Of a stretch of 64,000 bases of DNA, positions 38,861 through 47,608 are shown piece after piece. The position numbers were made by a program, and so were the translations under genes. The notes under the pieces were generated by a model. That model saw only the letters and a list, made by a program, of their open reading frames with translations, had not been told where the DNA came from and did no database searches. Source of the stretch: Embleya scabrispora DSM 41855 (GTDB lineage: Bacteria; Actinomycetota; Actinomycetes; Streptomycetales; Streptomycetaceae); assembly GCF_000372745.1 (NCBI RefSeq), contig NZ_KB889719.1, forward strand, positions 186,001 through 250,000, given 5' to 3'. Within the stretch, counting starts at the first letter, position 1. Each line of letters begins with the position of its first letter.

Positions 38861-39532
38861 ATGACCCGCGTACTGCTCGCCGAGGACGACGCATCCATCT
38901 CCGAACCGCTCGCGCGTGCGTTGCGCCGAGAGGGCTACGAGGTCGAGGTGCGCGAGGACGGTCCAAGCGCTCTCGAATGCGCCGCGCAGAGCGGGGTGGA
39001 CCTGCTCGTCCTGGACCTCGGTCTGCCCGGGATGGACGGCCTGGAGGTGTGCCGGCGGCTGCGTGCCGAAGGGCACGGCTTCCCGGTTCTGGTCCTGACC
39101 GCGCGCGCCGACGAAGTGGACACAGTGGTCGGCCTCGACGCCGGCGCCGACGACTACGTCACCAAACCCTTCCGGCTCGCCGAGCTGCTCGCCCGGGTGC
39201 GCGCGCTGCTCCGGCGCGGCGCGGCCGACGTCGGTCAGGGGGTGCACGGCGTGCGGATCGACGTCGACTCGCATCGCGCCTGGATCGGCGAGGAGGAGCT
39301 TCAGCTCACCGCCAAGGAGTTCGACCTGCTCCGGGTGCTGGTGCGCGACGCCGGCCGGGTGGTCACCCGCGACCAACTGATGCGCGAGGTGTGGGACACC
39401 ACGTGGTGGAGTTCCACCAAGACGCTGGACATGCACATCTCGTGGCTGCGCAAGAAGCTCGGTGACGACGCGGGCAACCCCCGTTACATCACCACCGTGC
39501 GCGGCGTGGGCTTTCGCTTCGAGAAGAGCTGA
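38861..39532 (+). CDS. OmpR/PhoB-family response regulator
   Basis: A 223-residue two-domain regulator. The receiver domain (residues 1-115) has VLLAEDDASIS (acidic pocket), LLVLDLGLPGMDGLEV (phospho-Asp about residue 51), VLVLTARADEVD and DDYVTKPFRLAELLARV (Lys 101 region). The winged-helix output domain (about 128-220) reads LTAKEFDLLRVLVRDAGRVVTRDQLMREVW and LDMHISWLRKKLGDD with RYITTVRGVGFRF. It is paired with the histidine kinase 83 bases downstream. Position directly after the surface-protein cluster makes that cluster a candidate target, inferred only. ATG 38861 follows AAGGTC. Confidence 0.93.
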   Translation: MTRVLLAEDDASISEPLARALRREGYEVEVREDGPSALECAAQSGVDLLVLDLGLPGMDGLEVCRRLRAEGHGFPVLVLTARADEVDTVVGLDAGADDYVTKPFRLAELLARVRALLRRGAADVGQGVHGVRIDVDSHRAWIGEEELQLTAKEFDLLRVLVRDAGRVVTRDQLMREVWDTTWWSSTKTLDMHISWLRKKLGDDAGNPRYITTVRGVGFRFEKS

Positions 39533-39615
39533 CCTCGGGCGGCCGGGCCGACTTCGCGGGTGCCGATCTCGGAGCCGACCTCAGAGCCGACCTCGGAAAG
39601 CTGACGGGACCAACC

Positions 39616-40881
39616 TTGCGTCGCAGGCTCATCAACACCACGCTCGGCGTGGTTCTGGTCGTGGTGGCCGTGCTCGGCGTGCCGTTGGCGTTCGTGGAGA
39701 CCCACGCGATCGAGAACAGCGCGGGTGACAGCCTCAAGGCCGAGGCCGCGCGCATCCTGGAGGTCGTCGAGCTGCGCATGGCCTCCGGCGAACGTTCGGA
39801 CGCGGAACTGCTGCATCGGCAGATCGAACCGCATCGCTACGCGATCGTGCGACTGTCGGGGGAGCCCCCGCTGGTGATCGGCGACAAGCCGAGCGGCCGG
39901 GTATTCGAGAAGGACATGCACGGCGAGATGGGCGACTCGGTCACCGTCGGCGAACCGCGCGGTCGGGTCACCGGCAAGATCCGCGAATCCCTCCTGCTCA
40001 TCCTGGGGGTGGCGCTGCTCGCCGTCGCCGCGGCCGCCGCCCTCGCGGTGTGGCAGGCCCGCCGGCTCGCCCGCCCGCTGACCGACCTGGCCGAGACCGC
40101 CGAACGGCTCGGCTCCGGTGACCCCCGGCCCCGACACCGCCGGTACGGCGTGCCCGAGCTGGATCGCGTCGCCGAGGTGCTGGACCAGAGCGCCGAGCGG
40201 GTCGCGAGGATGCTCACCGCCGAGCGCCGGCTCGCCGCGGACGCCTCCCACCAACTGCGCACGCCGCTCACGGCGCTGTCCATGCGGCTGGAGGAGATCA
40301 TCGCGACCGAGGACCCGGAGATCGTCAAGGAGGAGGCCGCGATTGCGTTGTCCCAGGTCGAGCGGCTGACCGACGTGGTGCAGCGGCTGCTGACCAGCAG
40401 TCGGCGCGGCAGCGGCGGGCGCGACCCGCGCAACATGTCCGCGGTCACCGTCCGGGTGGACGATGTGATCCAACAGCAGATCGACGAGTGGCGACCCAAC
40501 TTCCGCGAGGCCGGACGCAGCATCCGGGTCGAGGGGGAGCGCGGGCTGACCGCCGTGGCCACCCCCGGGGCGCTGTCCCAGGTGCTGGCGACGCTGGTCG
40601 AGAACACGCTCATGCACGGTGCGGGCGGGGTGAACATCCGCACGCGTACCACCGGCACCTCGGTGGTGGTCGAGGTCGAGGACGAGGGCACGGGAGTGCC
40701 GGACGAGCTGGGTGCGCGGGTGTTCGAACGGGCGGTCAGCGGCCACAACTCGACCGGCCTGGGACTCGCGGTCGCCCGGGACCTGGCCGAGGCGGACGGC
40801 GGCCGGCTGGAGCTGCTCCAACAGCGCCCACCGGTGTTCGCGGTGTTCCTGGCGGCGCACCCGGAGGAGCCGCCCGGGTGA
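39616..40881 (+). CDS. sensor histidine kinase
   Basis: A 421-residue membrane kinase. TM1 is about 8-28 (TLGVVLVVVAVLGVPLAFV); the periplasmic sensor is about 30-122; TM2 is about 123-147 (LLLILGVALLAVAAAAALAV). A HAMP-like linker (ARRLARPLTDLAETAERLGSG) follows, then the H box AADASHQLRTPLTALSMRLEE (His about residue 213), the N box LATLVENTLMHGAGG, and the G boxes VEDEGTGVPDELGARVF and STGLGLAVARDLAEADGG. The start is TTG at 39616; no better codon gives the leading MRRRLIN before TM1. It pairs with the upstream response regulator. Confidence 0.9.
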   Translation: MRRRLINTTLGVVLVVVAVLGVPLAFVETHAIENSAGDSLKAEAARILEVVELRMASGERSDAELLHRQIEPHRYAIVRLSGEPPLVIGDKPSGRVFEKDMHGEMGDSVTVGEPRGRVTGKIRESLLLILGVALLAVAAAAALAVWQARRLARPLTDLAETAERLGSGDPRPRHRRYGVPELDRVAEVLDQSAERVARMLTAERRLAADASHQLRTPLTALSMRLEEIIATEDPEIVKEEAAIALSQVERLTDVVQRLLTSSRRGSGGRDPRNMSAVTVRVDDVIQQQIDEWRPNFREAGRSIRVEGERGLTAVATPGALSQVLATLVENTLMHGAGGVNIRTRTTGTSVVVEVEDEGTGVPDELGARVFERAVSGHNSTGLGLAVARDLAEADGGRLELLQQRPPVFAVFLAAHPEEPPG

Positions 40882-40911
40882 GGGGCGCGGGGCCGGGGCC
40901 CCGCGGGTGGA

Positions 40912-41496
40912 TCAGGCCCGGGAGGTCTCGCTCTCGTCCTCGACCAGGCGGGCGGCCTCGGTGTCCAGGCGGGCCCTGCCGGAGGGCGCCGGTCGGTCGG
41001 GCTCGGTGTTGTCTTCGGTGCTCGGCGGCGCGACGACCCGCACCGACTTGCGGTCGACGTGGTGTGTACCGGTGAAGACCCACGTGCGGTAGGACCAGAA
41101 GCGGAACAGGGTGCCCAGCGGCAGGCCGACGGCGTACTTCGCGACGTTGTCGGCGAGCAGCGAGGGGTAGCCGAGCCAGTAGTGCGAGATGGCCACGGTG
41201 CCGGCCTCGATCGCCATGCCGACCCCGCTGAACGCCATGAACAGCACGAACTCGCGTCGACTGTCCTCGGACGTACGGTGCCGGAAGGCCCAGTAGCGGT
41301 TGCCGAGGTAGTTCACCATGATCGCGAGCGCGGTCGAGATCACCGACGAGCGCACCGAGGCCAGGCCCAGGTGGTTACGGCAGATGTTGAACACGATCAC
41401 GTTGACGATCACGCCGAATCCGCCGACGGCGCCGAACTTCAGCGTCTCGTGCAGCAGGTGTCCGACTCGGTCGTGCCAATTTCGGAGCGCCTTCAC
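40912..41496 (-). CDS. GtrA-family membrane protein (flippase-like), copy 1
   Basis: A 194-residue protein with four membrane segments and the GtrA pattern: LKFGAVGGFGVIVNVIVFNICRN, VISTALAIMVNYLGNRYWAFRHR, the LLADNVAKYAVGLPLGTLFRFWSYRTWVF ending, then a charged tail of about 50 residues. The GTG start at 41496 overlaps the upstream GtrA stop as GTGA, so the two paralogues are translationally coupled. GtrA proteins are thought to move polyprenyl-linked sugars across the membrane or to support wall glycosylation. Together with the UDP-glucose dehydrogenase and LCP genes nearby this points to cell-wall glycopolymer synthesis. Confidence 0.85.
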   Translation of the reverse strand: MKALRNWHDRVGHLLHETLKFGAVGGFGVIVNVIVFNICRNHLGLASVRSSVISTALAIMVNYLGNRYWAFRHRTSEDSRREFVLFMAFSGVGMAIEAGTVAISHYWLGYPSLLADNVAKYAVGLPLGTLFRFWSYRTWVFTGTHHVDRKSVRVVAPPSTEDNTEPDRPAPSGRARLDTEAARLVEDESETSRA

Positions 41497-41990
41497 GACA
41501 TGCCACCTTCGACGACCGGCGCGCCCGCGGGTCGTTTGTGCTTGAACACCCACGTGCGGAACGCCCAGAAGCGGAACAGCGTGCCGAGAGCCATACCGAC
41601 GATGTTCGCCGAGATGTTGTCGGCGAGCTTGCTCTCGTAACCCATCAGGGTGTGCGAGACGAACACGCTCGACGCCTGGATGCCCGCGGCGATCGCGCTG
41701 AAGACGAAGAAGAGCGTGTACTCACGCCCGACGCCGGTGCGGTCCCGATGCCGATAGGTCCAGTATCGGTTACCGACGTAGGCCACGATGGTCGCGGGGA
41801 TCGAGGAGACGATCTTCGCCGCGACTCCGCCCATGCCGAGTGAGAGGCCGAGGTTGAAGACCAGGACGTCCACCGCGTAGGCGAGCCCGCCCGCGACCAG
41901 GAATTGGGTGACCTCGGAGCGGAAGCGGGCGACCCGGCCGGTCGGCGATCCGACGGTGGGGTCGGTGGGGGCGCCGACAGGCGAAGACAC
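41493..41990 (-). CDS. GtrA-family membrane protein (flippase-like), copy 2
   Basis: A 165-residue protein, four membrane segments: VTQFLVAGGLAYAVDVLVFNLGLS, SIPATIVAYVGNRYWTYRHRDR, YTLFFVFSAIAAGIQASSVFV, and NIVGMALGTLFRFWAFRTWVFKHKRPAG. NRYWTYRHR and GTLFRFWAFRTWVF are the family motifs, and parallel those of the next gene. The GTG at 41990 (VSSPVGAPTD) has AGAGGAG at ideal spacing, so the longer open frame above is not used. It is divergent from purK, about 230 bases away. Confidence 0.85.
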   Translation of the reverse strand: MSSPVGAPTDPTVGSPTGRVARFRSEVTQFLVAGGLAYAVDVLVFNLGLSLGMGGVAAKIVSSIPATIVAYVGNRYWTYRHRDRTGVGREYTLFFVFSAIAAGIQASSVFVSHTLMGYESKLADNISANIVGMALGTLFRFWAFRTWVFKHKRPAGAPVVEGGMS

Positions 41991-42219
41991 GGACGCTCCT
42001 CTGGCACCACTGGGGCTACGGGCAAGACGACTCACTCGACGAGGGTAGCCGCCGCGGCCGCTCGGCATCGGCGCGCGGTCTCCCTCCTGTTGCAGACTCT
42101 TTACCGGAACATCTCCCATCACGTGTGGCACATGTCGTTCCGGCGGTCCCGGCTCGCCCGGGAGCCGCCCGCGATGCCCACCGCCACAGCCGCGCGCGTC
42201 GGGTCGGTACCCTTCCCCC

Positions 42220-43359
42220 GTGACGTTCCCAGTCGTCGGCATGGTCGGCGGCGGCCAGCTCGCCCGCATGACGCACCAGGCCGCAATCCCGCTCGGCGCC
42301 CGCTTTCGCGTACTCGCCGCATCCCCGTCCGAATCCGCGGCCCAGGTCGTGGGCGACGTCGTGCTCGGCAGTGAGGACGACCTCGCCGACCTGCGCCGCT
42401 TCGCGCAGGGCTGTGACGTGGTCACCTTCGACCACGAGCAGGTCCCCACCGCGCTCCTGGAGGCTCTGGAGGCCGACGGCGTCGCCGTTCGGCCGAGCCC
42501 GCAGGCCCTCGTGCACGCCCAGGACAAGGGCGTGATGCGGGCCAGGCTGGCCGAGATCGGTGTCCCGTGCCCGCGCAACCGGATCGTGGCCGATCCGGCG
42601 GACGTGGCGGCGTTCGCGGCCGAGGTGGGCGGCTGGCCGGTGGTGCTCAAGACCACGCGCGGCGGCTACGACGGCAAGGGCGTGTGGATCGTGCGCGGCG
42701 AGCAGGAGGCCGCGGTGCCGTTCGCGGCGGGCGTGCCGGTGCTCGCCGAGGAGAAGGTGGACTTCACCCGCGAGCTGGCGGCGTGCGTGGTGCGCTCGCC
42801 GCACGGGCAGGCGGTGGCCTATCCCGTGGTCGAGTCGATCCAGGTGGACGGCGTGTGCCGCGAGGTGATCGCGCCCGCGCCGAACCTGGCCGAGGAGCTC
42901 GCGGTCCGGGCGCAGCGGATCGCGCTGTCGATCGCGGGCGAGCTGGGCGTGACCGGACACCTCGCGGTCGAACTGTTCGAGACCGTCGACGGGCGGATCC
43001 TGGTCAACGAGCTGGCCATGCGCCCGCACAACAGCGGGCACTGGAGCATCGACGGCGCGATCACCTCGCAGTTCGAGAACCACCTGCGCGCGGTGCTCGA
43101 CCTGCCGCTGGGCGACCCGCGCGCCCGGGCGCCGTGGACCGTGATGGTCAACGTGCTCGGCGGCGACTATCCGGACATGTACCGTCCGTACCTGCACGTG
43201 ATGGCCCGCGATCCCGGGGTCAAGGTGCACATGTACGGCAAGGATGTGAAGCCCGGCCGCAAGGTCGGCCACGTCACCGTGTGCGGCGACGATCTGGACG
43301 AGGTGCGCGAGCGCGCCCGGCACGCCGCCGACTACCTCCGAGGGGACATCACCGAATGA
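42220..43359 (+). CDS. purK: N5-carboxyaminoimidazole ribonucleotide synthase
   Basis: A 379-residue ATP-grasp enzyme of purine synthesis that converts AIR, bicarbonate and ATP to N5-[21 protein letters not shown] is the N-terminal Rossmann-like GGGQLARM motif, followed by TFDHEQVP, the ATP-grasp core [18 protein letters not shown], and the catalytic C-terminal part [29 protein letters not shown]. Length is typical. The start is GTG 42220 ([13 protein letters not shown]). Its stop overlaps the purE start as ATGA, a coupled purKE pair. Confidence 0.95.
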   Translation: MTFPVVGMVGGGQLARMTHQAAIPLGARFRVLAASPSESAAQVVGDVVLGSEDDLADLRRFAQGCDVVTFDHEQVPTALLEALEADGVAVRPSPQALVHAQDKGVMRARLAEIGVPCPRNRIVADPADVAAFAAEVGGWPVVLKTTRGGYDGKGVWIVRGEQEAAVPFAAGVPVLAEEKVDFTRELAACVVRSPHGQAVAYPVVESIQVDGVCREVIAPAPNLAEELAVRAQRIALSIAGELGVTGHLAVELFETVDGRILVNELAMRPHNSGHWSIDGAITSQFENHLRAVLDLPLGDPRARAPWTVMVNVLGGDYPDMYRPYLHVMARDPGVKVHMYGKDVKPGRKVGHVTVCGDDLDEVRERARHAADYLRGDITE

Positions 43360-43859
43360 GTACGCAGCCCGTCGTCGGCATCGTCATGGGGTCCGACTCG
43401 GACTGGCCGGTGATGGAGCTCGCCGCGCAGGTCATGGACGAATTCGGGATCGGGTACGAGGCCGACGTGGTCTCCGCGCACCGGATGCCGCAGGAGATGA
43501 TCGAGTACGGCACGACCGCTGCCGAACGTGGTCTCAAGGTGATCATCGCGGGCGCGGGCGGCGCCGCGCACCTGCCCGGGATGCTCGCGTCGGTCACCCC
43601 GCTGCCGGTGATCGGGGTACCGGTGCCGCTGAAGTACCTGGACGGCATGGACTCGCTGCTGTCGATCGTGCAGATGCCAGCCGGGGTGCCGGTCGCCACC
43701 GTCTCGATCGGCGGCGCGCGCAACGCCGGGCTGCTCGCGGTGCGGATGCTGGCGGCGCACGATCCGGCGCTGCTCGCGCGGATGACCGCGTTCCAGGCCG
43801 AGCTGAAGGCGCAGGCGACCGAGAAGGGGCGCAAGCTGCGCGAGCGGATCGGGTCCTAG
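43356..43859 (+). CDS. purE: N5-carboxyaminoimidazole ribonucleotide mutase
   Basis: A 167-residue class I PurE that converts N5-CAIR to [18 protein letters not shown] is the substrate-binding SDSDWP motif with its Ser/Asp residues, [11 protein letters not shown] carries the catalytic His, and [27 protein letters not shown] completes the active site. It starts at ATG 43356 inside the purK stop. The ending gene faces a convergent CoA-binding protein across a shared hairpin. Confidence 0.96.
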   Translation: MSTQPVVGIVMGSDSDWPVMELAAQVMDEFGIGYEADVVSAHRMPQEMIEYGTTAAERGLKVIIAGAGGAAHLPGMLASVTPLPVIGVPVPLKYLDGMDSLLSIVQMPAGVPVATVSIGGARNAGLLAVRMLAAHDPALLARMTAFQAELKAQATEKGRKLRERIGS

Positions 43860-43876
43860 GACCCGAGGTCATGGGC

Positions 43877-43902
43877 GGGGCCCGACGGATTGCTCGGGCC
43901 CC
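43877..43902. terminator. hairpin between purE and the CoA-binding gene
   Basis: GGGGCCCGA and TCGGGCCCC around an 8-base loop, 17 bases after the purE stop and 11 below the stop of the convergent gene; can act in both directions. Confidence 0.75.
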
Positions 43903-43913
43903 GGCTCCCGGGG

Positions 43914-44339
43914 TCAGGCTTGGCCCGCGCCCGTCATGGTGATCCGCTGGAGTTCCACCGCGGAGCACCGGTCCATCACCATGTCCAGGCCCGCGTCGCG
44001 GACTCGTTGGTAGGCGCTCTCGTCGATCACGTCCAACTGGAACCAGACCGCCTTCGCGCCGATCTTCACGGCCTGGTCGGCGATGTCGCCGGCTTGTTCC
44101 GAGTTGACGAACACGTCTACCACGTCCACCGGGAACGGGATCTCGGCGAGCGTGGCATACCCGTGTTCGCCGTGCACGGTCTCCGCCTTCGGATGCACGG
44201 GCACGACGCGCTTTCCCCACTGGCGGAGGAACGCGGCTACTCCATATGCGGCGCGGTGGGAGTTGGTGCTGAGCCCCACAACGGCCCACGTGTGCGTGTC
44301 GAGGATCCGTCGGATCGTGGCCTCGTTGCCGTACGGCAT
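43914..44339 (-). CDS. CoA-binding domain protein (YccU-like)
   Basis: A 141-residue stand-alone CoA-binding (succinyl-CoA-synthetase-alpha N-terminal-like) Rossmann domain. IRRILDTHTWAVVGLSTNSHRAAYGVAAFLRQWGKRVVPVHP is the nucleotide-binding region. VDVVDVFVNSEQAGDIADQAVKIGAKAVWFQLDVID corresponds to the conserved second half, and DAGLDMVMDRCSAVE to the conserved MDRC ending. The biological role of YccU-type proteins is not well established. ATG 44339 is the natural start. It is convergent with purE. Confidence 0.88.
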   Translation of the reverse strand: MPYGNEATIRRILDTHTWAVVGLSTNSHRAAYGVAAFLRQWGKRVVPVHPKAETVHGEHGYATLAEIPFPVDVVDVFVNSEQAGDIADQAVKIGAKAVWFQLDVIDESAYQRVRDAGLDMVMDRCSAVELQRITMTGAGQA

Positions 44340-44445
44340 GCTGATGACCTCGCAGTCCTTGTCTCGCTGCTCGCGGTGCCCCCCGACAGACGGACGGCGC
44401 GGCGCCGTCAGCCGGGTGAGTGTGCCCCCGAGGCGGGCCGGCTAC

Positions 44446-45774
44446 TCAGGGACGACCGAGTGCCCGGTACGTCCATCCTGCGCCGCGCCAGCGCACCGGG
44501 TCGAGGGCGTTGCGCCCGTCGAGTACCCGCCGCTCGGCAACGATCTCGCCCAGCACGGCCGGATCCATCTCGCGAAACTCCGACCACTCGGTCAGGTGCA
44601 GCACCACGTGCGCGCCGCGGGCGGCGTCGAAGGCGGTGTCGGCGTAGGTCAGGCCCGGGTACATCTTCCGGGCGTTGTCCATCGCCTTGGGGTCGTACAC
44701 GGTCACCTCGCCGCCCTGGAGCTGCACCTGGGCGGCGACGTTGAGCGCGGGCGAGTCGCGGATGTCGTCCGAGTTTGGCTTGAAGGCGGCGCCGAAGACG
44801 GCGACCCGGCGGCCCAGGAAGCTGCCGTCGCACTGTTCGCGGGCGAGATCGACCATCCGGAACCGGCGGCGCATGTTGATCGCGTCCACCTCGCGCAGGA
44901 AGGTGAGCGCCTGGTCGGCGCCCAGTTCACCCGCTCGGGCCATGAACGCGCGGATGTCCTTGGGCAGGCAGCCGCCGCCGAAGCCGAGCCCGGCCTTGAG
45001 GAAGCGGCCGTTGATCCGCGGGTCGAAGGCGAGCGCCTGGGACAACTGCTCGACATCGGCGCCGGCCGCCTCGCAGACCTCGGCCATCGCGTTGATGAAC
45101 GAGATCTTGGTGGCCAGGAACGAGTTGGCGGCGGTCTTGACCAGCTCGGAGGTGGCGAAGTCGGTCACCACGAGCGGGACACCCTCGTCGAGCAGGCCGG
45201 CATACACCTCGCGCAGTGTGTCCTCGGCCCGCTGCGAGCGCACGCCGATCACCAGCCGGTCCGGGTGCAGGGTGTCCTGGACGGCGTAGCCCTCGCGCAG
45301 GAACTCGGGGTTCCAGGCCAGCTCGGCCTCGGCGCCCACCGGCGCCAGCTCGGCGATCCGGGTGGTCAGCCGCTCGGCGGTGCCGACCGGGACGGTGGAC
45401 TTGCCCACGACCAGGCACGGGCGGTGCAGCAGCGGGGCGAGCGCGTCCACGGCGGCGTCGACGTAGGACACGTCGGCGGCGAACTCGCCCTTGCGCTGCG
45501 GCGTGTTCACGCACACGAAGTGCACGTCGCCGAACTCGGCGATCTCGGCGATGTCGGTGGTGAAGCGCAGCCGCCCCGATGCCACGTGCGGGGCCATCAG
45601 CTCTTCGAGCTCGGGCTCCCAGAACGGCGTCCGACCGCTCGCGAGGGTGGCCACCTTGTCGGGATCCACGTCCATCCCGAGGACCTCGAAGCCCAGCTCG
45701 GCCATGCACGCCGCGTGCGTGGCGCCCAGGTAGCCGGTACCGATGACCGTGATGCGGGGTGCCACGTACGTCAC
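44446..45774 (-). CDS. UDP-glucose 6-dehydrogenase family protein
   Basis: A 442-residue NAD-dependent dehydrogenase that oxidises UDP-glucose to UDP-glucuronate. ITVIGTGYLGATHAACMAELG is the Rossmann motif, CVNTPQRKGEFAADVSYVDAAV and GKSTVPVGTAERL are family signatures, WNPEFLREGYAVQD precedes the central helix, and GFGGGCLPKDIRAF contains the catalytic Cys (about residue 271). C-terminal domain: VAVFGAAFKPNSDDIRDSPAL. GDP-mannose dehydrogenase is less likely. GTG 45774 is used (GAAGAAG upstream); GTG 45765 is an alternative. Product could feed wall or capsule glycans with the nearby GtrA and LCP proteins. Confidence 0.9.
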   Translation of the reverse strand: MTYVAPRITVIGTGYLGATHAACMAELGFEVLGMDVDPDKVATLASGRTPFWEPELEELMAPHVASGRLRFTTDIAEIAEFGDVHFVCVNTPQRKGEFAADVSYVDAAVDALAPLLHRPCLVVGKSTVPVGTAERLTTRIAELAPVGAEAELAWNPEFLREGYAVQDTLHPDRLVIGVRSQRAEDTLREVYAGLLDEGVPLVVTDFATSELVKTAANSFLATKISFINAMAEVCEAAGADVEQLSQALAFDPRINGRFLKAGLGFGGGCLPKDIRAFMARAGELGADQALTFLREVDAINMRRRFRMVDLAREQCDGSFLGRRVAVFGAAFKPNSDDIRDSPALNVAAQVQLQGGEVTVYDPKAMDNARKMYPGLTYADTAFDAARGAHVVLHLTEWSEFREMDPAVLGEIVAERRVLDGRNALDPVRWRGAGWTYRALGRP

Positions 45775-45909
45775 CTGACTTCTTCGTCGTGGGAATGGGG
45801 CGTGACCTGGATCGTATCGGCCGGGGTCGGGGCGCCGTCGCCGAACCGTGGCCGAGCCGGTGCGAGCCCGAACGGGGTGCGGCTGAATAATTGTGGACGC
45901 CAGTGTTGT

Positions 45910-45923
45910 TTACTGAGCGGTAA
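45910..45923. promoter_or_regulatory. candidate operator upstream of acyl-CoA dehydrogenase
   Basis: TTACTGAGCGGTAA is a 14-base palindrome with one mismatched pair, 57 bases before the acyl-CoA dehydrogenase start, in an AT-rich patch (TAATAAAACA). Form and size suit a TetR-type fatty-acid-degradation repressor; identity is inferred. Confidence 0.45.
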
Positions 45924-45980
45924 TAAAACACTGCATACTCAGCTGCTGCACACTCTTCTTCTGTTGAGAGGTAGGCACCC

Positions 45981-47141
45981 GTGGCCGGACGAAAAGACTT
46001 CGACTTCTTCCGCGTTTCCGAGGAGCACGACATGCTCCGCGAGTCGGTCCGCGCCCTCGCGGAGGCGAAGATCGCCCCGTTCGCCGCCGAGGTCGACGAG
46101 CAGTCCCGATTCCCGCAGGAGGCGCTGGACGCGCTCAGCGCCAACGACCTCCATGCGGTGCACATACCGGAGGAGTACGGCGGCGCCGGCGCCGACGCGC
46201 TGGCCACCGTGATCGTGATCGAGGAGGTCGCCCGTGTGTGCGCGTCCTCGTCGCTGATCCCGGCGGTCAACAAGCTCGGCACCATGCCGCTGATGCTGTC
46301 CGGCTCCGAGGACCTCAAGCGGCGCTACCTGGGCGCCGTCGCCCGCGGTGACGGGATGTTCTCGTACTGCCTGTCCGAGCCCGAGGCGGGCTCGGACGCC
46401 GCCGCGATGAAGACCCGCGCGGTGCGCGACGGCGACTCGTGGGTGCTCAACGGCGTCAAGCGCTGGATCACCAACGCGGGCGTGTCCGAGTTCTACACGG
46501 TGATGGCGGTGACCGACCCGGACAAGCGCAGCAAGGGCATATCGGCCTTCGTGGTGGAGAAGTCGGACGAGGGCGTCTCGTTCGGCGCGCCGGAGAAGAA
46601 GCTCGGCATCAAGGGTTCGCCGACGCGCGAGGTCTACCTCGACAACGTTCGGATCCCGGCCGACCGGATCGTCGGCGCCGAGGGCACCGGCTTCGCCACC
46701 GCGATGAAGACCCTCGACCACACGCGCGTGACGATCGCGGCGCAGGCGCTGGGCATCGCGCAGGGGGCGCTCGACTACGCGAAGGGCTACGTGCGGGAGC
46801 GCAAGCAGTTCGGCAAGCCGATCGCGGACTTCCAGGGCATCCAGTTCATGCTCGCGGACATGGCGATGAAGCTGGAGGCGGCCCGGCAGTTGACCTACGC
46901 GGCGGCGGCCAAGTCCGAGCGCGGCGACGCGGACCTGACCTTCCACGGCGCGGCGGCCAAGTGCTTCGCGTCCGACGCGGCGATGGAGATCACGGTCGAC
47001 GCGGTCCAGCTGTTGGGCGGCTACGGCTACACCCGTGACTATCCGCTGGAGCGGATGATGCGGGACGCGAAGATCACCCAGATCTACGAGGGCACGAACC
47101 AGGTCCAGCGCATCGTGATGGCAAGGAACCTGCCGAAGTAG
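45981..47141 (+). CDS. acyl-CoA dehydrogenase
   Basis: A 386-residue flavoenzyme that introduces the alpha-beta double bond in acyl-CoAs. N-terminal helices start HDMLRESVRALAEAKIAP. FSYCLSEPEAGSDAAAMKTRAV is the substrate/FAD loop and WITNAGVSEFYTVMAV the central beta domain. The C-terminal part has LDHTRVTIAAQALGIAQGALDYAKGYV and QLLGGYGYTRDYPLERMMRDAKITQIYEGTNQVQRIVMAR, with the catalytic Glu in the YEGTNQ motif (about residue 370). Short- or medium-chain specificity cannot be fixed. GTG 45981 is preceded by GAGAGGTAGG. It diverges from the UDP-glucose dehydrogenase. Confidence 0.93.
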   Translation: MAGRKDFDFFRVSEEHDMLRESVRALAEAKIAPFAAEVDEQSRFPQEALDALSANDLHAVHIPEEYGGAGADALATVIVIEEVARVCASSSLIPAVNKLGTMPLMLSGSEDLKRRYLGAVARGDGMFSYCLSEPEAGSDAAAMKTRAVRDGDSWVLNGVKRWITNAGVSEFYTVMAVTDPDKRSKGISAFVVEKSDEGVSFGAPEKKLGIKGSPTREVYLDNVRIPADRIVGAEGTGFATAMKTLDHTRVTIAAQALGIAQGALDYAKGYVRERKQFGKPIADFQGIQFMLADMAMKLEAARQLTYAAAAKSERGDADLTFHGAAAKCFASDAAMEITVDAVQLLGGYGYTRDYPLERMMRDAKITQIYEGTNQVQRIVMARNLPK

Positions 47142-47188
47142 AGCGGGCCCGCTCAAGCGCCGACGGTGGCCGGCTCTGATGTCACCGA

Positions 47189-47225
47189 CAGTCCCTCCGG
47201 CCGGATGCTTCGGTCGGAGGGACTG
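47189..47225 (+). terminator. terminator of the acyl-CoA dehydrogenase gene
   Basis: CAGTCCCTCCGGCCG (47189-47203) pairs with CGGTCGGAGGGACTG (47211-47225), the single mismatch being a G-U pair in plus-strand RNA; 48 bases after the stop. Confidence 0.8.
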
Positions 47226-47528
47226 CGCGGTTTGCGGTCGTGGCCCGTGGGCGTACGGCGGTCAGTCGTGGGCCAAGCCGGATTCCACTCGGTCGGCCGG
47301 GTTCGGCAGGCGGGATCGCCAGTCGAACGAGGGGCCCTGCGGTGCGGATGGCCGCGTGGAGGGGTCGTCGTGCGGGAAGTCGACCCAGGGTCCTGCGGAT
47401 TCCGCCGGCCGTGGGATCGATGCGGTCAACCGCCGGGCTGCCGAGCCGAGTTTGAGCAGTGCGGCGGACAGCGGGTTGCGGGGGCGTGCTCGGTATCGCA
47501 TTGCCGCCCTTCGGGATCGGTGGTCTCG

Positions 47529-47571
47529 CGGGTGGGTGGGCATCGCCTGGAATCGAGCGCCCGCCCACCCG
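47529..47571 (-). terminator. terminator of the methyltransferase gene
   Basis: CGGGTGGGTGGGC (47529-47541) against GCCCGCCCACCCG (47559-47571), one wobble position, 38 bases below the minus-strand stop. Confidence 0.7.
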
Positions 47572-47608
47572 TCGAGTGGTGAAGACTTCGTACGTCGCCG
47601 GCTCGGGG

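Larger units (their letters stand above)
47142..47608. other. 467-base intergenic region between convergent genes
   Basis: It contains one hairpin near each gene end (47189-47225 and 47529-47571). The 300 bases between them have open frames in several phases but no start with a ribosome-binding site and no recognisable protein; I see no gene. Confidence 0.6.
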
